Assembly: GCA_963791805.1 (NCBI GenBank)
Contig: CAWBTU010000006.1
Span: 496,001-560,000 of the forward strand
Length of the DNA stretch: 64,000 nt
Reading direction: 5' to 3'
Origin: JACMJL01 sp963791805
Lineage (GTDB): Bacteria; Bacillota; Clostridia; Clostridiales; Clostridiaceae
Part shown: positions 26,995 to 34,900 of the stretch, one piece after another
How the letters are laid out: each line of letters opens with the position of its first letter
How positions within the stretch are numbered: position 1 is the first letter of the stretch
The notes under the pieces: model-generated
What the model saw: only the letters and a program-made list of their open reading frames with translations
Told to the model about the DNA's origin: nothing
Databases searched by the model: none
Translations under genes and position numbers: made by a program

Positions 26995-27036
26995 GTTGCC
27001 TTAAAGTGAACAATTAATCACCTTAAGGCAACTCTT
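26995..27036. terminator. terminator between S5 and regulator 3
   Basis: GTTGCCTTAAAGTGA pairs with TCACCTTAAGGCAAC (one mismatch), followed by TCTTTTTATT. It ends the plus-strand operon and may also serve the convergent regulator. Confidence 0.75.
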
Positions 27037-27061
27037 TTTATTATGAGTAAAGTTGTAGAAA

Positions 27062-29050
27062 TTATTTTATATTATATTTTTTCAATTTTACATATAAAGA
27101 GTTCCTGGATATGCCTAAATATTCTGCTGTCTTAGTTCGATTATACTTGTTAAATTCCAAAGCGTGAATCAGATAGTCTTTGGTGTGGACAGGCCTATAA
27201 TCTGAGATAAAAGCGTCAGAAGGCATTTTTGTATTAATTTCTTCCTCTTTTTTATTTGAAACTACAGGGCTTTTTTCAAATAAGGAATCCTCCATTATAT
27301 AGTTTGAAATATGCTCGTAATATATAACGGGACTATTATAAACTTGTATTACTCCTTCAAGCAAATTCTGAAGTTCTCGAACATTACCTGGCCAGTGGTA
27401 GTTCATAAAAAAATCTTTTACTTCTGGAGAAAGAGTAACAAAAGGTTTGTTTACTCTTGTACAAATTTTTTCTATAAATTGATCTGCTAGAAGTAGAATA
27501 TCATCTTTCCTATTCCTTAGAGGTGGAATAAGAATTCTGATAATCCCTAATCTGTAATACAAATCTTCACGAAATTCACCTGTCATGATTTTTTCTTTTA
27601 AGTTTTTATTTGTAGCGGCAATAATACGTACATTGATATTTGTAGGTATATTACTGCCTATTTTCATGTAACTTTTTTGTTCTAATACTCTTAACAAAAT
27701 TGCCTGTAGATCTAAAGGCATATCGCCAATCTCATCTAGAAAAATCGTTCCGTTGTTCGCTAACTCAAATTTTCCAATGTTACCACCCTTTTTTGCTCCT
27801 GTAAATGCACCATCATCGTAACCGAAAAGCTCGCTAGATATTAAATCTTTAGGAAAGGAGGCACAATTCAATGCAATAAATGGGTTATCTTTTCTGTCGC
27901 TATCATTGTGTATGGACTGAGCGATAATATCTTTTCCTACGCCACTTTCACCAAGTAATAAAACATTAACATTACTTAACGCTGAGGCTTCAGCTTGTTT
28001 TAAAATATTCAGATACTTTTCGTTTTTTCCTATGATTTGAGAGAAAGTAAAAGTTGCATTATTGCCTGTATGTTTAGAAATTAATTTATGTATTCTTTCG
28101 TGGGAATTAAATATTAGGGAGACACCTTGCACGTGAAAATTTCTTCCATAAAAGGCACGTACAGAAAGATTTATTTTTATTTGATTTCCAAGTATAGATA
28201 GTTTTATATTACTATCCTCTAAAGTAGTTTTGCTATTAATTATATTCCAGAATTCTTTATTATAAGGATAAGGGTCTATTATTTCCTCTAGATTTCTGTA
28301 ATACATGTCTTGATAAGGTATATCCAAAAAATTAAATACTTGATCACTTATGAGTATTATTTTATTTCTGTTATTGGATTGATCTATTATTATGTATCCA
28401 TCTACAGAATTGATGAAAAGGCTTACTGACTCAAACCAGAAAAAATGTAGGGCAATTGCCCTTGCAATAGTATCTGATGTAAATGAAAAACTTGAATTTT
28501 CCTTTTCAATTGGACATACAATTGCAATTCCACCGTGTTCTTCAATGTCTCTTGTATCTTTTTCAACAATTATTGGTGAAAAATAAACAGCAAAATTAAT
28601 TGCAAATTGAGAAAAATGCTGTTCTCCAATTACAGAAATAGGCTTTTGCAATTTAAGTCCTAGAGAAATTGCATTTGTTCCAATTACATTCTCATCCCAG
28701 ACTGACTTCTCTTCAAATTTGTTTTCTTTTGCCCACTTTAAAAATTCTTCACTACCATGAATTTTGATTATGCAAGCTGTTTTGTCAAAAATAGCAACGC
28801 CGAAGTTTGAAGTATTAAAGCGTTTGAAATTTGTAGTTAGTACATCGTTTGCATAATAAAAAAGGGACTTTGAATTAATTTTTTTTCTGTGAAATTCTTC
28901 ATCAGAAAGTATATTTGGAACAGAATTTTTAGGATCAATACCAAGGCTATAGCTTTTATCCCAAGAATCAAATAAGATGTCTGGTAAAACCTTTCTGCTT
29001 TGGGGATTAGTATGAAGTTGATTCCATTTATTATATGTGTCATTTGACAT
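27062..29050 (-). CDS. sigma-54-dependent activator 3 (GAF-PAS-AAA+-Fis HTH)
   Basis: 662 aa. GAF WDENVIGTNAISLGL, PAS IIDQSNNRNK, AAA+ GESGVGKD and GTIFLDEIGDMP, Fis HTH with SRNSLYVKL. It is the only one of the four with the canonical GAFTGA loop. GGAGG precedes ATG 29050. Its recognition helix is the most different of the set, matching the different repeat word (GTAAT) upstream of the divergent beta6 operon. Confidence 0.93.
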   Translation of the reverse strand: MSNDTYNKWNQLHTNPQSRKVLPDILFDSWDKSYSLGIDPKNSVPNILSDEEFHRKKINSKSLFYYANDVLTTNFKRFNTSNFGVAIFDKTACIIKIHGSEEFLKWAKENKFEEKSVWDENVIGTNAISLGLKLQKPISVIGEQHFSQFAINFAVYFSPIIVEKDTRDIEEHGGIAIVCPIEKENSSFSFTSDTIARAIALHFFWFESVSLFINSVDGYIIIDQSNNRNKIILISDQVFNFLDIPYQDMYYRNLEEIIDPYPYNKEFWNIINSKTTLEDSNIKLSILGNQIKINLSVRAFYGRNFHVQGVSLIFNSHERIHKLISKHTGNNATFTFSQIIGKNEKYLNILKQAEASALSNVNVLLLGESGVGKDIIAQSIHNDSDRKDNPFIALNCASFPKDLISSELFGYDDGAFTGAKKGGNIGKFELANNGTIFLDEIGDMPLDLQAILLRVLEQKSYMKIGSNIPTNINVRIIAATNKNLKEKIMTGEFREDLYYRLGIIRILIPPLRNRKDDILLLADQFIEKICTRVNKPFVTLSPEVKDFFMNYHWPGNVRELQNLLEGVIQVYNSPVIYYEHISNYIMEDSLFEKSPVVSNKKEEEINTKMPSDAFISDYRPVHTKDYLIHALEFNKYNRTKTAEYLGISRNSLYVKLKKYNIK

Positions 29051-29118
29051 AAAATGACCTCCGATTTTAATGATTAATACTATGACCTATTATAATTTAA
29101 AGAAATAAAGTTGGCAAT

Positions 29119-29190
29119 ATGTAATATAAAAGATTACAATTTGTAATTACTAAATTCTATTTGTAATGACAATATTACAACATGTAATAT
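29119..29190. promoter_or_regulatory. GTAAT enhancer array of regulator 3
   Basis: GTAAT starts at 29121, 29143, 29163 and 29184 (spacings 22, 20, 21). Two copies form inverted pairs with ATTACAA or ATTAC. The array is 120-190 bp upstream of P5. Nothing else is visible in 29051-29309. Confidence 0.7.
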
Positions 29191-29309
29191 TAATAATTAT
29201 AAGTAATGCTAAAATTAGTGCATAAGTAAATTGCAGATAAAAAATGTAAGGTAGTAATACCATTAAACTAACTAAACAATGATAGTTTTTTGCTGAAAAA
29301 CAAAATCGG

Positions 29310-29326
29310 TTGGCATGAGTTTTGCT
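29310..29326 (+). promoter_or_regulatory. sigma-54 promoter P5
   Basis: TTGGCATGAGTTTTGCT, GG 29312-29313, GC 29324-29325, upstream of beta6. Confidence 0.85.
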
Positions 29327-29340
29327 TAATACATTAATAA

Positions 29341-29432
29341 GGAATGAAAGCATGCTTTATCATTTTAAAATGAAAACCTTTTCTTTTATTTGTTTAGATA
29401 GACCGTTGACCTTGAAAAAGGCAATGGATCAA
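29341..29432 (+). promoter_or_regulatory. leader RNA, reduced copy L5
   Basis: ATGAAAGC/GCTTTATCAT can pair near the transcript start (about 29344-29372), followed by ATGAAAACCTTTT and the shortened hairpin TTGACCTTGAAAAAGG...GGATCAA (29406-29432). The TGGGA of the 5' arm is missing, so the internal loop is smaller than in L1, L3 and L4. Confidence 0.45.
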
Positions 29433-29487
29433 ATTTATATTTAGGATAATTAAATTATATTTATAAAATTGAAAAGAGGGGAATAAA

Positions 29488-30669
29488 GTGAAAAAATTAG
29501 AAGGACTAAATTTTTTCGAAAATCTATTAACAAGTCCACAAAACGAACTTGTTAATAAGGCAATTAAGGAAGGGAAAATTGGTGTTGGCTTTAATTGTTA
29601 TGTAGTACCGGAAGCTCTTCTTTCTGCAGGAAATTTATTTCCAGTATGGCTTACTGCTCCGGATGTTACAAGTACACCACAATCTGATTATTATTTATCA
29701 ATGGTTGCCTGTTCTTATTGCAAATCAGTTTTGGAAGCAGGCATTGAGGGAACATATGATCTTCTAGGCGCTATGGTTTTTGCTCCAACCTGTGATCATA
29801 TAAGAAGAAGTGGTCAACATTTTGATTTATTAAAAATAAATAATAAAAATGAGAAGTTCTTCTTCCATATGATAGATGCTCCATTTAAAATAGCTGACAA
29901 TACAATAGATTGGTATACTATGGAAATGAAGAAAGTAGCAGCTAAATTTAATGAAGAATACAATTCCAATATAAATGAAGATTCCTTAAGAGAAGCAATA
30001 AAAGAATTAAATGAATTTAATATGTTGCTGAAATCAATAGGAGATATGAGAAAAGAAAAAAATCCAAAGTTAACTGGAACTGAGTGGCATAAAATTTATG
30101 GAGCTACAAAGGTCGCTCCAAAGTATTTACTTATAGAGCCATTAAAGAAGATAAAAGCTGAAATTCAAGCTAGAGTAGCTGATGGCAACGATGATGAAAT
30201 ACGATTAATGTTCGTAGGCTCTACCTTCGATAAACCTGAATTTACAAAGTTAGTTGAAGAACAAGGAGGAGTAGTTGTTGCTGACAGATATTGCTTTGGA
30301 TCTCTTCCTGGTATGGAACCTATAGAGGAAGAAGGAGACCCGTTTGTAAATTTAGCTAAGTATTATTTAGGTACTTGTGAATGCCCAAGAATGATGCAAA
30401 GAGGAAAAGAACGATTAAAATATACTGAAAAATTAATAGAGGAGTATAGTGTTGATGGAATAATATTTGAAACTATGGTTTTTTGTGATTTATGGAGCTA
30501 TGAAGGAGTAATGTTTTCAGATATTATGAAGAAAATTGATATGCCCTTTGTTTCTATAGAAAGGGAATATGCTTTAAGTGGAGAAGGCCAGATTCGTACA
30601 AGGGTACAAGCATTTCTAGAAAGTATAAAAAGTAAAAGAGAGCGAGAAGCTTTAAAATTCAGTAAATAG
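29488..30669 (+). CDS. 2-hydroxyacyl-CoA dehydratase-type beta subunit (beta6, subtype II)
   Basis: 393 aa starting at GTG 29488 behind AAGAGGGG. FNCYVVPEALLSAG, CSYCKSVLEAG, APTCDHIRRSG, CECPRMM, FCDLWSYEG. It shares the second Cys of CSYC with beta3 and is clearly its closest relative here. It is the first gene of the P5 operon, with alpha6 21 bp downstream. Confidence 0.92.
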   Translation: MKKLEGLNFFENLLTSPQNELVNKAIKEGKIGVGFNCYVVPEALLSAGNLFPVWLTAPDVTSTPQSDYYLSMVACSYCKSVLEAGIEGTYDLLGAMVFAPTCDHIRRSGQHFDLLKINNKNEKFFFHMIDAPFKIADNTIDWYTMEMKKVAAKFNEEYNSNINEDSLREAIKELNEFNMLLKSIGDMRKEKNPKLTGTEWHKIYGATKVAPKYLLIEPLKKIKAEIQARVADGNDDEIRLMFVGSTFDKPEFTKLVEEQGGVVVADRYCFGSLPGMEPIEEEGDPFVNLAKYYLGTCECPRMMQRGKERLKYTEKLIEEYSVDGIIFETMVFCDLWSYEGVMFSDIMKKIDMPFVSIEREYALSGEGQIRTRVQAFLESIKSKREREALKFSK

Positions 30670-30690
30670 AAAGGTGGATGAGAGAAAGTT

Positions 30691-32430
30691 ATGAAGAGTT
30701 TAGAAGAAATAAGCATGTTGACGAAAGTTGTTACTTCAATGGTGAAAGAAGCTAAGGATTCTGATGTAATTAAGAAAGCAAAAGCTGAAGTTAATGAAGA
30801 TATAAACTCAATAAAGAAATCTGAATTACCTAAGAAAATAGCAAAAGATATGATGACAAAAGGTAAGGCGAAAGTGCAGATGATAAAAGAAATGGCAAGT
30901 TCAGATGAAGTCCAATTTTTAAAGGCAGCAATAAAAGAATCTGAGCAATTTAAAAAACTTGCAAAAAATGTTGATACCATAAGTGATATGATACCCTTCC
31001 CTATAAAAAGAGAGTATATAGGTTACAAGTATTGGTTGATAACTAATAAGATTTTTCTTAATCTTGCACTTTCAGTACCTCCTGTAAAGCTTATTGAGTA
31101 TTTCCTAAAATACCCATGGTTATTTGATTATGCGAAAGTAAATTCAACAATAACAAAATATACTGAAAAACGTACTGGAGCTAATTTTTATGCAATGCAT
31201 GAGGAATGGAAATTCTTGGTTGAAAAGCAAGCTGAAGGTATTATAAATGCTATAAATCATCCAGATAAGCTTATACTTGTTCAAAACGTAGTTTCTACAG
31301 AAATTTTACTAGCAATGGGGTTATTTCCACATCCAATCGAACTAGGAACACTTTTAGGAAAACTAGATCAATGGTCATACCTAGAATACCTAGAACTTGG
31401 AGAAAATGTAGGATTATCAGTTGATACTTGTTCCCTACCAAAATCAACATTAGGACTAGCTATATCTGGACATTTGCTGCCATCGAAGATAGTATTAACT
31501 TCAAACTACCCTTGTGATGGATCTATGTCTTCTTATAATTATTTTGAAGAAAAATTGGGATTAACAACTTATTGTTTAAATATGCCCTATGACCTTAGAG
31601 GAGAGGAATATTTAGACCATTTGGTTGTAGATTTGTATGGAATGATTAGCTTCCTAGAAAAAGAAGCTGGCGGCGTGATGGACTGGGATAAATTAAAGGA
31701 AATTTGTGAAAATTTCAATTCTATAGTTAATGGAGAGTTTGAAAGATGGGACATGTTAAAGCTTGATAATCCACCACTTTGTAATGATGGTTTTCAGCAG
31801 ATTCATTACTTCCAATTCAGCTATATGGGAAGTTTACCTGGAGCGTCTAAAACCCACAAAAAATTATTAGAAATAACAAAAAAAGCTATTGCCAAGGGAA
31901 TGCCCGCCTTTGAAGGCATGAGATATAGAGTGATAATGTGGAATCCAGCGCCATCTGCTTGGGGACATTGGTATAACTGGCTTGAAAGATGTTGGGGAAT
32001 TGGCGTTGTAATGGACCTTGAAAGTAGTGGACCAATGCCGCTAATTGATACATCTACACGTGAAGGTATGATGAGGGGTCTTGCACAACGTCATTTATTG
32101 CAGATAATGGCAAAACATACAAAAGGACCTGCTTCAAACTATCTAAATGATCTTTATATATCTCTTGATGAGATGAGACCAGATTTTGTTCTATTACCAA
32201 AACCAGTTGGATGCAAAAATGTAATGACTATGGAAGCAATGGTTAAGGAAGAATGTAAGAGAAGAAATGTGCCAGTTTGCACCTTCAAAATGGACTTACA
32301 GGATAATAGAGTTGCCTCTCGTCAGCAGATTAGAGATGAAATAAGCAAATTTATGCAAGATGTAATGCATTCTGAACCCTTAGATCCAAGCTTACTAATT
32401 TTGGATGATTGTGACTTGGGTAAGTGGTAG
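30691..32430 (+). CDS. 2-hydroxyacyl-CoA dehydratase-type alpha subunit (alpha6, subtype II)
   Basis: 579 aa. Lys-rich extension nearly matching that of alpha3 (MKSLEEI.ML.KV.TSMVKEAK), YKYWLITNK/LSVPPV segment, VDTCSLPKS, SNYPCDGSMS, VGCKNVMTME, MAKHTKGPASNYL. CDGG is CDGS here. It is paired with beta6 and activator A5. The alpha3/alpha6 and beta3/beta6 relationships agree, so the pairs duplicated as units. Confidence 0.9.
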   Translation: MKSLEEISMLTKVVTSMVKEAKDSDVIKKAKAEVNEDINSIKKSELPKKIAKDMMTKGKAKVQMIKEMASSDEVQFLKAAIKESEQFKKLAKNVDTISDMIPFPIKREYIGYKYWLITNKIFLNLALSVPPVKLIEYFLKYPWLFDYAKVNSTITKYTEKRTGANFYAMHEEWKFLVEKQAEGIINAINHPDKLILVQNVVSTEILLAMGLFPHPIELGTLLGKLDQWSYLEYLELGENVGLSVDTCSLPKSTLGLAISGHLLPSKIVLTSNYPCDGSMSSYNYFEEKLGLTTYCLNMPYDLRGEEYLDHLVVDLYGMISFLEKEAGGVMDWDKLKEICENFNSIVNGEFERWDMLKLDNPPLCNDGFQQIHYFQFSYMGSLPGASKTHKKLLEITKKAIAKGMPAFEGMRYRVIMWNPAPSAWGHWYNWLERCWGIGVVMDLESSGPMPLIDTSTREGMMRGLAQRHLLQIMAKHTKGPASNYLNDLYISLDEMRPDFVLLPKPVGCKNVMTMEAMVKEECKRRNVPVCTFKMDLQDNRVASRQQIRDEISKFMQDVMHSEPLDPSLLILDDCDLGKW

Positions 32431-32461
32431 AAAATAAATAATAAAAATATAAGTGTATTTA

Positions 32462-33333
32462 AAAGGAGAAGATTAAGATGTCAAAATATTATTGTGGTTG
32501 TGATGTTGGATCAACCTATGCAAAATGTGTAATTTTAGATGAGGATAATAATATTGTTTCAAAAGCAATAGTTAGGAGCAAAGTTGATCCAGGTGAATCA
32601 GCAAAAGCAACTATTACTGAAGCTTTAAAAAGTGTAGAGGGAATTAGTACTCCTGAAGAACTTACCTATATAATCGGAACAGGATATGGAAGAACACAAG
32701 TTGCTCTTGCAAATGAAAATATTTCTGAAATTAGTTGCCATGCTATGGGAGTTCATGCAGTTAATCCTACTGTTAGAACTATAATAGATATTGGTGGACA
32801 AGATGTAAAGGGTATTAGTGTAGACGCTGATGGTTCCGTTAAAGATTTCGGAATGAATGATAAATGTGCAGCTGGAACTGGAAGATTCTTTGAATTAATG
32901 GCTAGAGCGCTTGAAGTAGATATTGAAGAATTTTCTGGATTATCACTAAAATCTACAAAAAATATTTCGATAACATCACAATGCAGTGTGTTTGCAGAGA
33001 CAGAAGTTATAAGTCTTTTAGCTCAAAAAGCATCAACATCAGATATAGCTCAAGGTATTCAAGTATCAGTTGCTAAGCGTTGTTTTGGAATGGCTAAAAG
33101 TGTAGGATTAATAGATGGTGTAACAGTTACTGGTGGATGCGCTAAAAACGAGGGATTAATACTTGCTTTAGAAAAAGTCTTAAGGGTTAAGATAGTAAGA
33201 CTTAATGAAGACCCACAATTGATGGGAGCTCTAGGAGCAGCAGTATATGCTGTTCAAAAGAGTAAGGTACAAGGTTTAAAATTAAAATATTAAGCTAAAA
33301 GGAGGTAAATTCTTATCATGATAATCAAGAAAG
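32462..33333 (+). repeat. recent duplication of the activator region (partner at 41-912)
   Basis: From the ribosome site through the activator, the 24-bp gap and the first five codons of the small gene, this stretch matches 41-912 with very few differences, fewest in the 3' half. Similarity stops abruptly at about 33333, inside the small gene. Gene conversion or a recent cassette duplication is inferred. Confidence 0.75.
32478..33293 (+). CDS. ASKHA ATPase activator (copy A5)
   Basis: 271 aa, intact motifs as in A1, from which it differs at only a handful of residues (for example EDNNIVSKAI against ENKNIISKAT). AAAAGGAG lies upstream. It should serve beta6-alpha6. The near identity with A1, while A2-A4 are clearly diverged, points to recent copying. 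Confidence 0.93.
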   Translation: MSKYYCGCDVGSTYAKCVILDEDNNIVSKAIVRSKVDPGESAKATITEALKSVEGISTPEELTYIIGTGYGRTQVALANENISEISCHAMGVHAVNPTVRTIIDIGGQDVKGISVDADGSVKDFGMNDKCAAGTGRFFELMARALEVDIEEFSGLSLKSTKNISITSQCSVFAETEVISLLAQKASTSDIAQGIQVSVAKRCFGMAKSVGLIDGVTVTGGCAKNEGLILALEKVLRVKIVRLNEDPQLMGALGAAVYAVQKSKVQGLKLKY

Positions 33334-33362
33334 TCTCATTAAAAAGTGCTCATATCATATGA
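33318..33362 (+). pseudogene. broken small cassette gene (S6)
   Basis: Keeps GGAGG, ATG and MIIKK of the family, then runs into unrelated sequence and stops after 14 codons. The break marks the right edge of the duplicated block. Confidence 0.7.
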
Positions 33363-33401
33363 AAATTCTAATAGGTAACAAACTTATAAATTGTAGATAA
33401 A

Positions 33402-33449
33402 AAAGCGTGAAAATTGAATGATTTATTGATCATTCAATTTTCACGCTTT
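33402..33449 (+). terminator. 21-bp perfect stem terminator
   Basis: AAAGCGTGAAAATTGAATGAT (33402-33422) pairs perfectly with 33429-33449 around TTATTG. It terminates the beta6 operon after the broken S6. Confidence 0.8.
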
Positions 33450-33459
33450 ATATGTAATA

Positions 33460-33575
33460 TTATAGATTGTACTCTTTTATACTAAGATACAAAGTATTCC
33501 TTGATATACAGAAATACTTTGCGGTTTTGGTTTTATTATACTTATTTTTTTTCTAAAGCCTGAATTATTAACATT
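33460..33575 (-). pseudogene. C-terminal fragment of a fifth sigma-54 activator
   Basis: The reverse strand encodes NKYNKTKTAKY, CISRNTLYLSIKEYNL and a stop, the Fis helix-turn-helix of this regulator family. IIQALE sits just upstream in a shifted frame across an A-run. Everything N-terminal is missing. Confidence 0.7.
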
Positions 33576-33603
33576 TGATGATGGTAGTGAAGAAAAGTGG
33601 TAA
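33568..33603 (+). pseudogene. C-terminal tail of an alpha subunit
   Basis: LTFDDGSEEKW then stop, matching the last residues of the alpha subunits (IIDDGEGHW, KVDDSDETKW). It abuts or overlaps the regulator fragment on the other strand, an order not found in intact cassettes, so a rearrangement joined them. Confidence 0.5.
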
Positions 33604-33680
33604 CGAGATATTGTTGTAGTTCTGCGCCAAATATGTTGTGTATTTTATGTATTGAGAATATGTATAATAAAAATTACAAT

Positions 33681-33710
33681 GTGTAAAACAAATTTTACAA
33701 CATGTGCAAA
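33681..33710. promoter_or_regulatory. regulator-2-type sites upstream of P6
   Basis: ACAATGTGTAAAAC and the opposed TTTTACAACATGTG resemble the GTGTAAA sites of the 17.2-19.2 kb regulator, 150-180 bp upstream of P6. Confidence 0.4.
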
Positions 33711-33858
33711 AAATAAACACGTTGCCTTAAATATTATTTAAATCTGTTACGAAAAACACAATTTATGTAAATATGAAATTAGCGCAAAATAATTATAATT
33801 TAGCAATAGACTTGAATGGATGAATTTGTAAGAGCAAACTGAAAAAGATTGGAAAAAA

Positions 33859-33875
33859 TTGGCACATATTATGCT
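33859..33875 (+). promoter_or_regulatory. sigma-54 promoter P6
   Basis: TTGGCACATATTATGCT, GG 33861-33862, GC 33873-33874. It now stands in front of cassette debris and the second CooC-like gene. Confidence 0.78.
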
Positions 33876-33904
33876 TATATACTAGTTGTGAAGTATTGAA
33901 AGTG

Positions 33905-34075
33905 CAAACTGAACTGAGACCTTTTAGAACAGCCACAAAACAAATTTGTAGACAAGACAATAGCACTAATTTTAATGTACCTTACGATTTCATAAACGAT
34001 GATAGTATTAGCGCATTTGTAGATGACTTAAAAGGAATGATTAAATTCTTAGAAGAGAATATAGGAGATGCTTAA
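33905..34075 (+). pseudogene. fused remnants of leader, beta and alpha
   Basis: CTGAACTGAGACC (33909-33921) resembles the 5' half of the leader hairpin. It runs straight into LLEQPQNKFVDKTIAL (33921 onward), a beta N-terminal fragment, then in another frame NFNVPYDFINDDS through LEENIGDA (33968-34075), an internal alpha fragment. A large internal deletion of a beta-alpha cassette explains all three. Confidence 0.7.
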
Positions 34076-34076
34076 T

Positions 34077-34841
34077 ATGGAATTAGAAGAGAAATCGGTT
34101 GTAATAGCACTAAGTGGAAAAGAAGGAGTGGGAAAGACCACAATATCTGCCGTAATGACTAAAATTTTAATGAATGATAAGAGTGCAAGGATATTGGTGA
34201 TTGATGCTGATCCAGATGTATGTTTAGCAACCGCGTTAGGAATAAGAGTAAGTAAAACAGTTGATGATATTAAAAAGGAGATGCTCGAAACCATAAGAAT
34301 GGGCGATAAAAAAGATAATCAAAAAATACTAACTAATTTAGAAAGTGAAGTATTCAATGTTATGCTTCACAAAGATAATCTAACGCTTTTAGCCATTGGA
34401 TCACTAAAAGAAGATGATTCATTCTACATAATTAATAGCCTATTAAAATATATAATGGAATCTATAGTTTTAAAATTTGATTATATAATTATAGATGGTG
34501 AGGTTGGAATTGAACAAATAAACCGAAGAGTAATGGAAAAGGTTACACATTTAGTACTTGTATCTGATGCATCACCTAAAGGGATAAATGTAATAAGAAC
34601 AATTAATGAAGTAACAAAAAATTTATTAGAATATGAAAAGGTGGGTTTCATCCTTAATAGACTGAGGACAAAAGAAGAAGTTAATGTAGTTAATTTAACA
34701 GATGAAATACCTTTATTAACATACATACTTGATAACGATAATCTTAGAGATTTTGATGTATCAGGGAAAAACATTTTAGAGCTACCAGAAGGAAGCTTAA
34801 TACAATCCATACGGATTGCCCTCTCAAAGTTGAATGTTTAA
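34077..34841 (+). CDS. second CooC-like ATPase, metal-binding CxC lost
   Basis: 254 aa from ATG 34077, with AGGAG at a 9-nt gap; ATG 34068 directly abuts the site. Clear paralogue of 8766-9530 with DADPDVCLATALG and IDGEVGIEQINRR. The segment GCFCKVN is DSFYIIN here, so both metal-ligand cysteines are gone, and the P-loop is GKEGVGKTT with Glu in place of a conserved Gly. DGEAG has become DGEVG. It may be a decaying copy or one with a non-metal role. It is driven by P6 after deletion of the intervening beta-alpha genes. Confidence 0.82.
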   Translation: MELEEKSVVIALSGKEGVGKTTISAVMTKILMNDKSARILVIDADPDVCLATALGIRVSKTVDDIKKEMLETIRMGDKKDNQKILTNLESEVFNVMLHKDNLTLLAIGSLKEDDSFYIINSLLKYIMESIVLKFDYIIIDGEVGIEQINRRVMEKVTHLVLVSDASPKGINVIRTINEVTKNLLEYEKVGFILNRLRTKEEVNVVNLTDEIPLLTYILDNDNLRDFDVSGKNILELPEGSLIQSIRIALSKLNV

Positions 34842-34855
34842 AATTGTTCAAACGT

Positions 34856-34888
34856 AAGAGGTGAACGCGGATTATCACCTCTTTTTCA
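34856..34888 (+). terminator. terminator after second CooC-like gene
   Basis: AAGAGGTGA and TCACCTCTTTTT flank a 10-nt loop. It faces the convergent regulator 4. Confidence 0.7.
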
Positions 34889-34900
34889 CAATACTAATGT

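Noticed and set aside
29119..29190. CRISPR-like short repeats
   Set aside because: The repeated unit is only 5-8 bp with 21-bp periodicity, which fits activator sites, not CRISPR repeats of 23-37 bp.
57..33293. Class I benzoyl-CoA reductase (BcrABCD) operon
   Set aside because: Class I enzymes carry two different ATPase subunits in a heterotetramer and come with ring-degradation genes. Here each cassette has at most one activator and no beta-oxidation genes.
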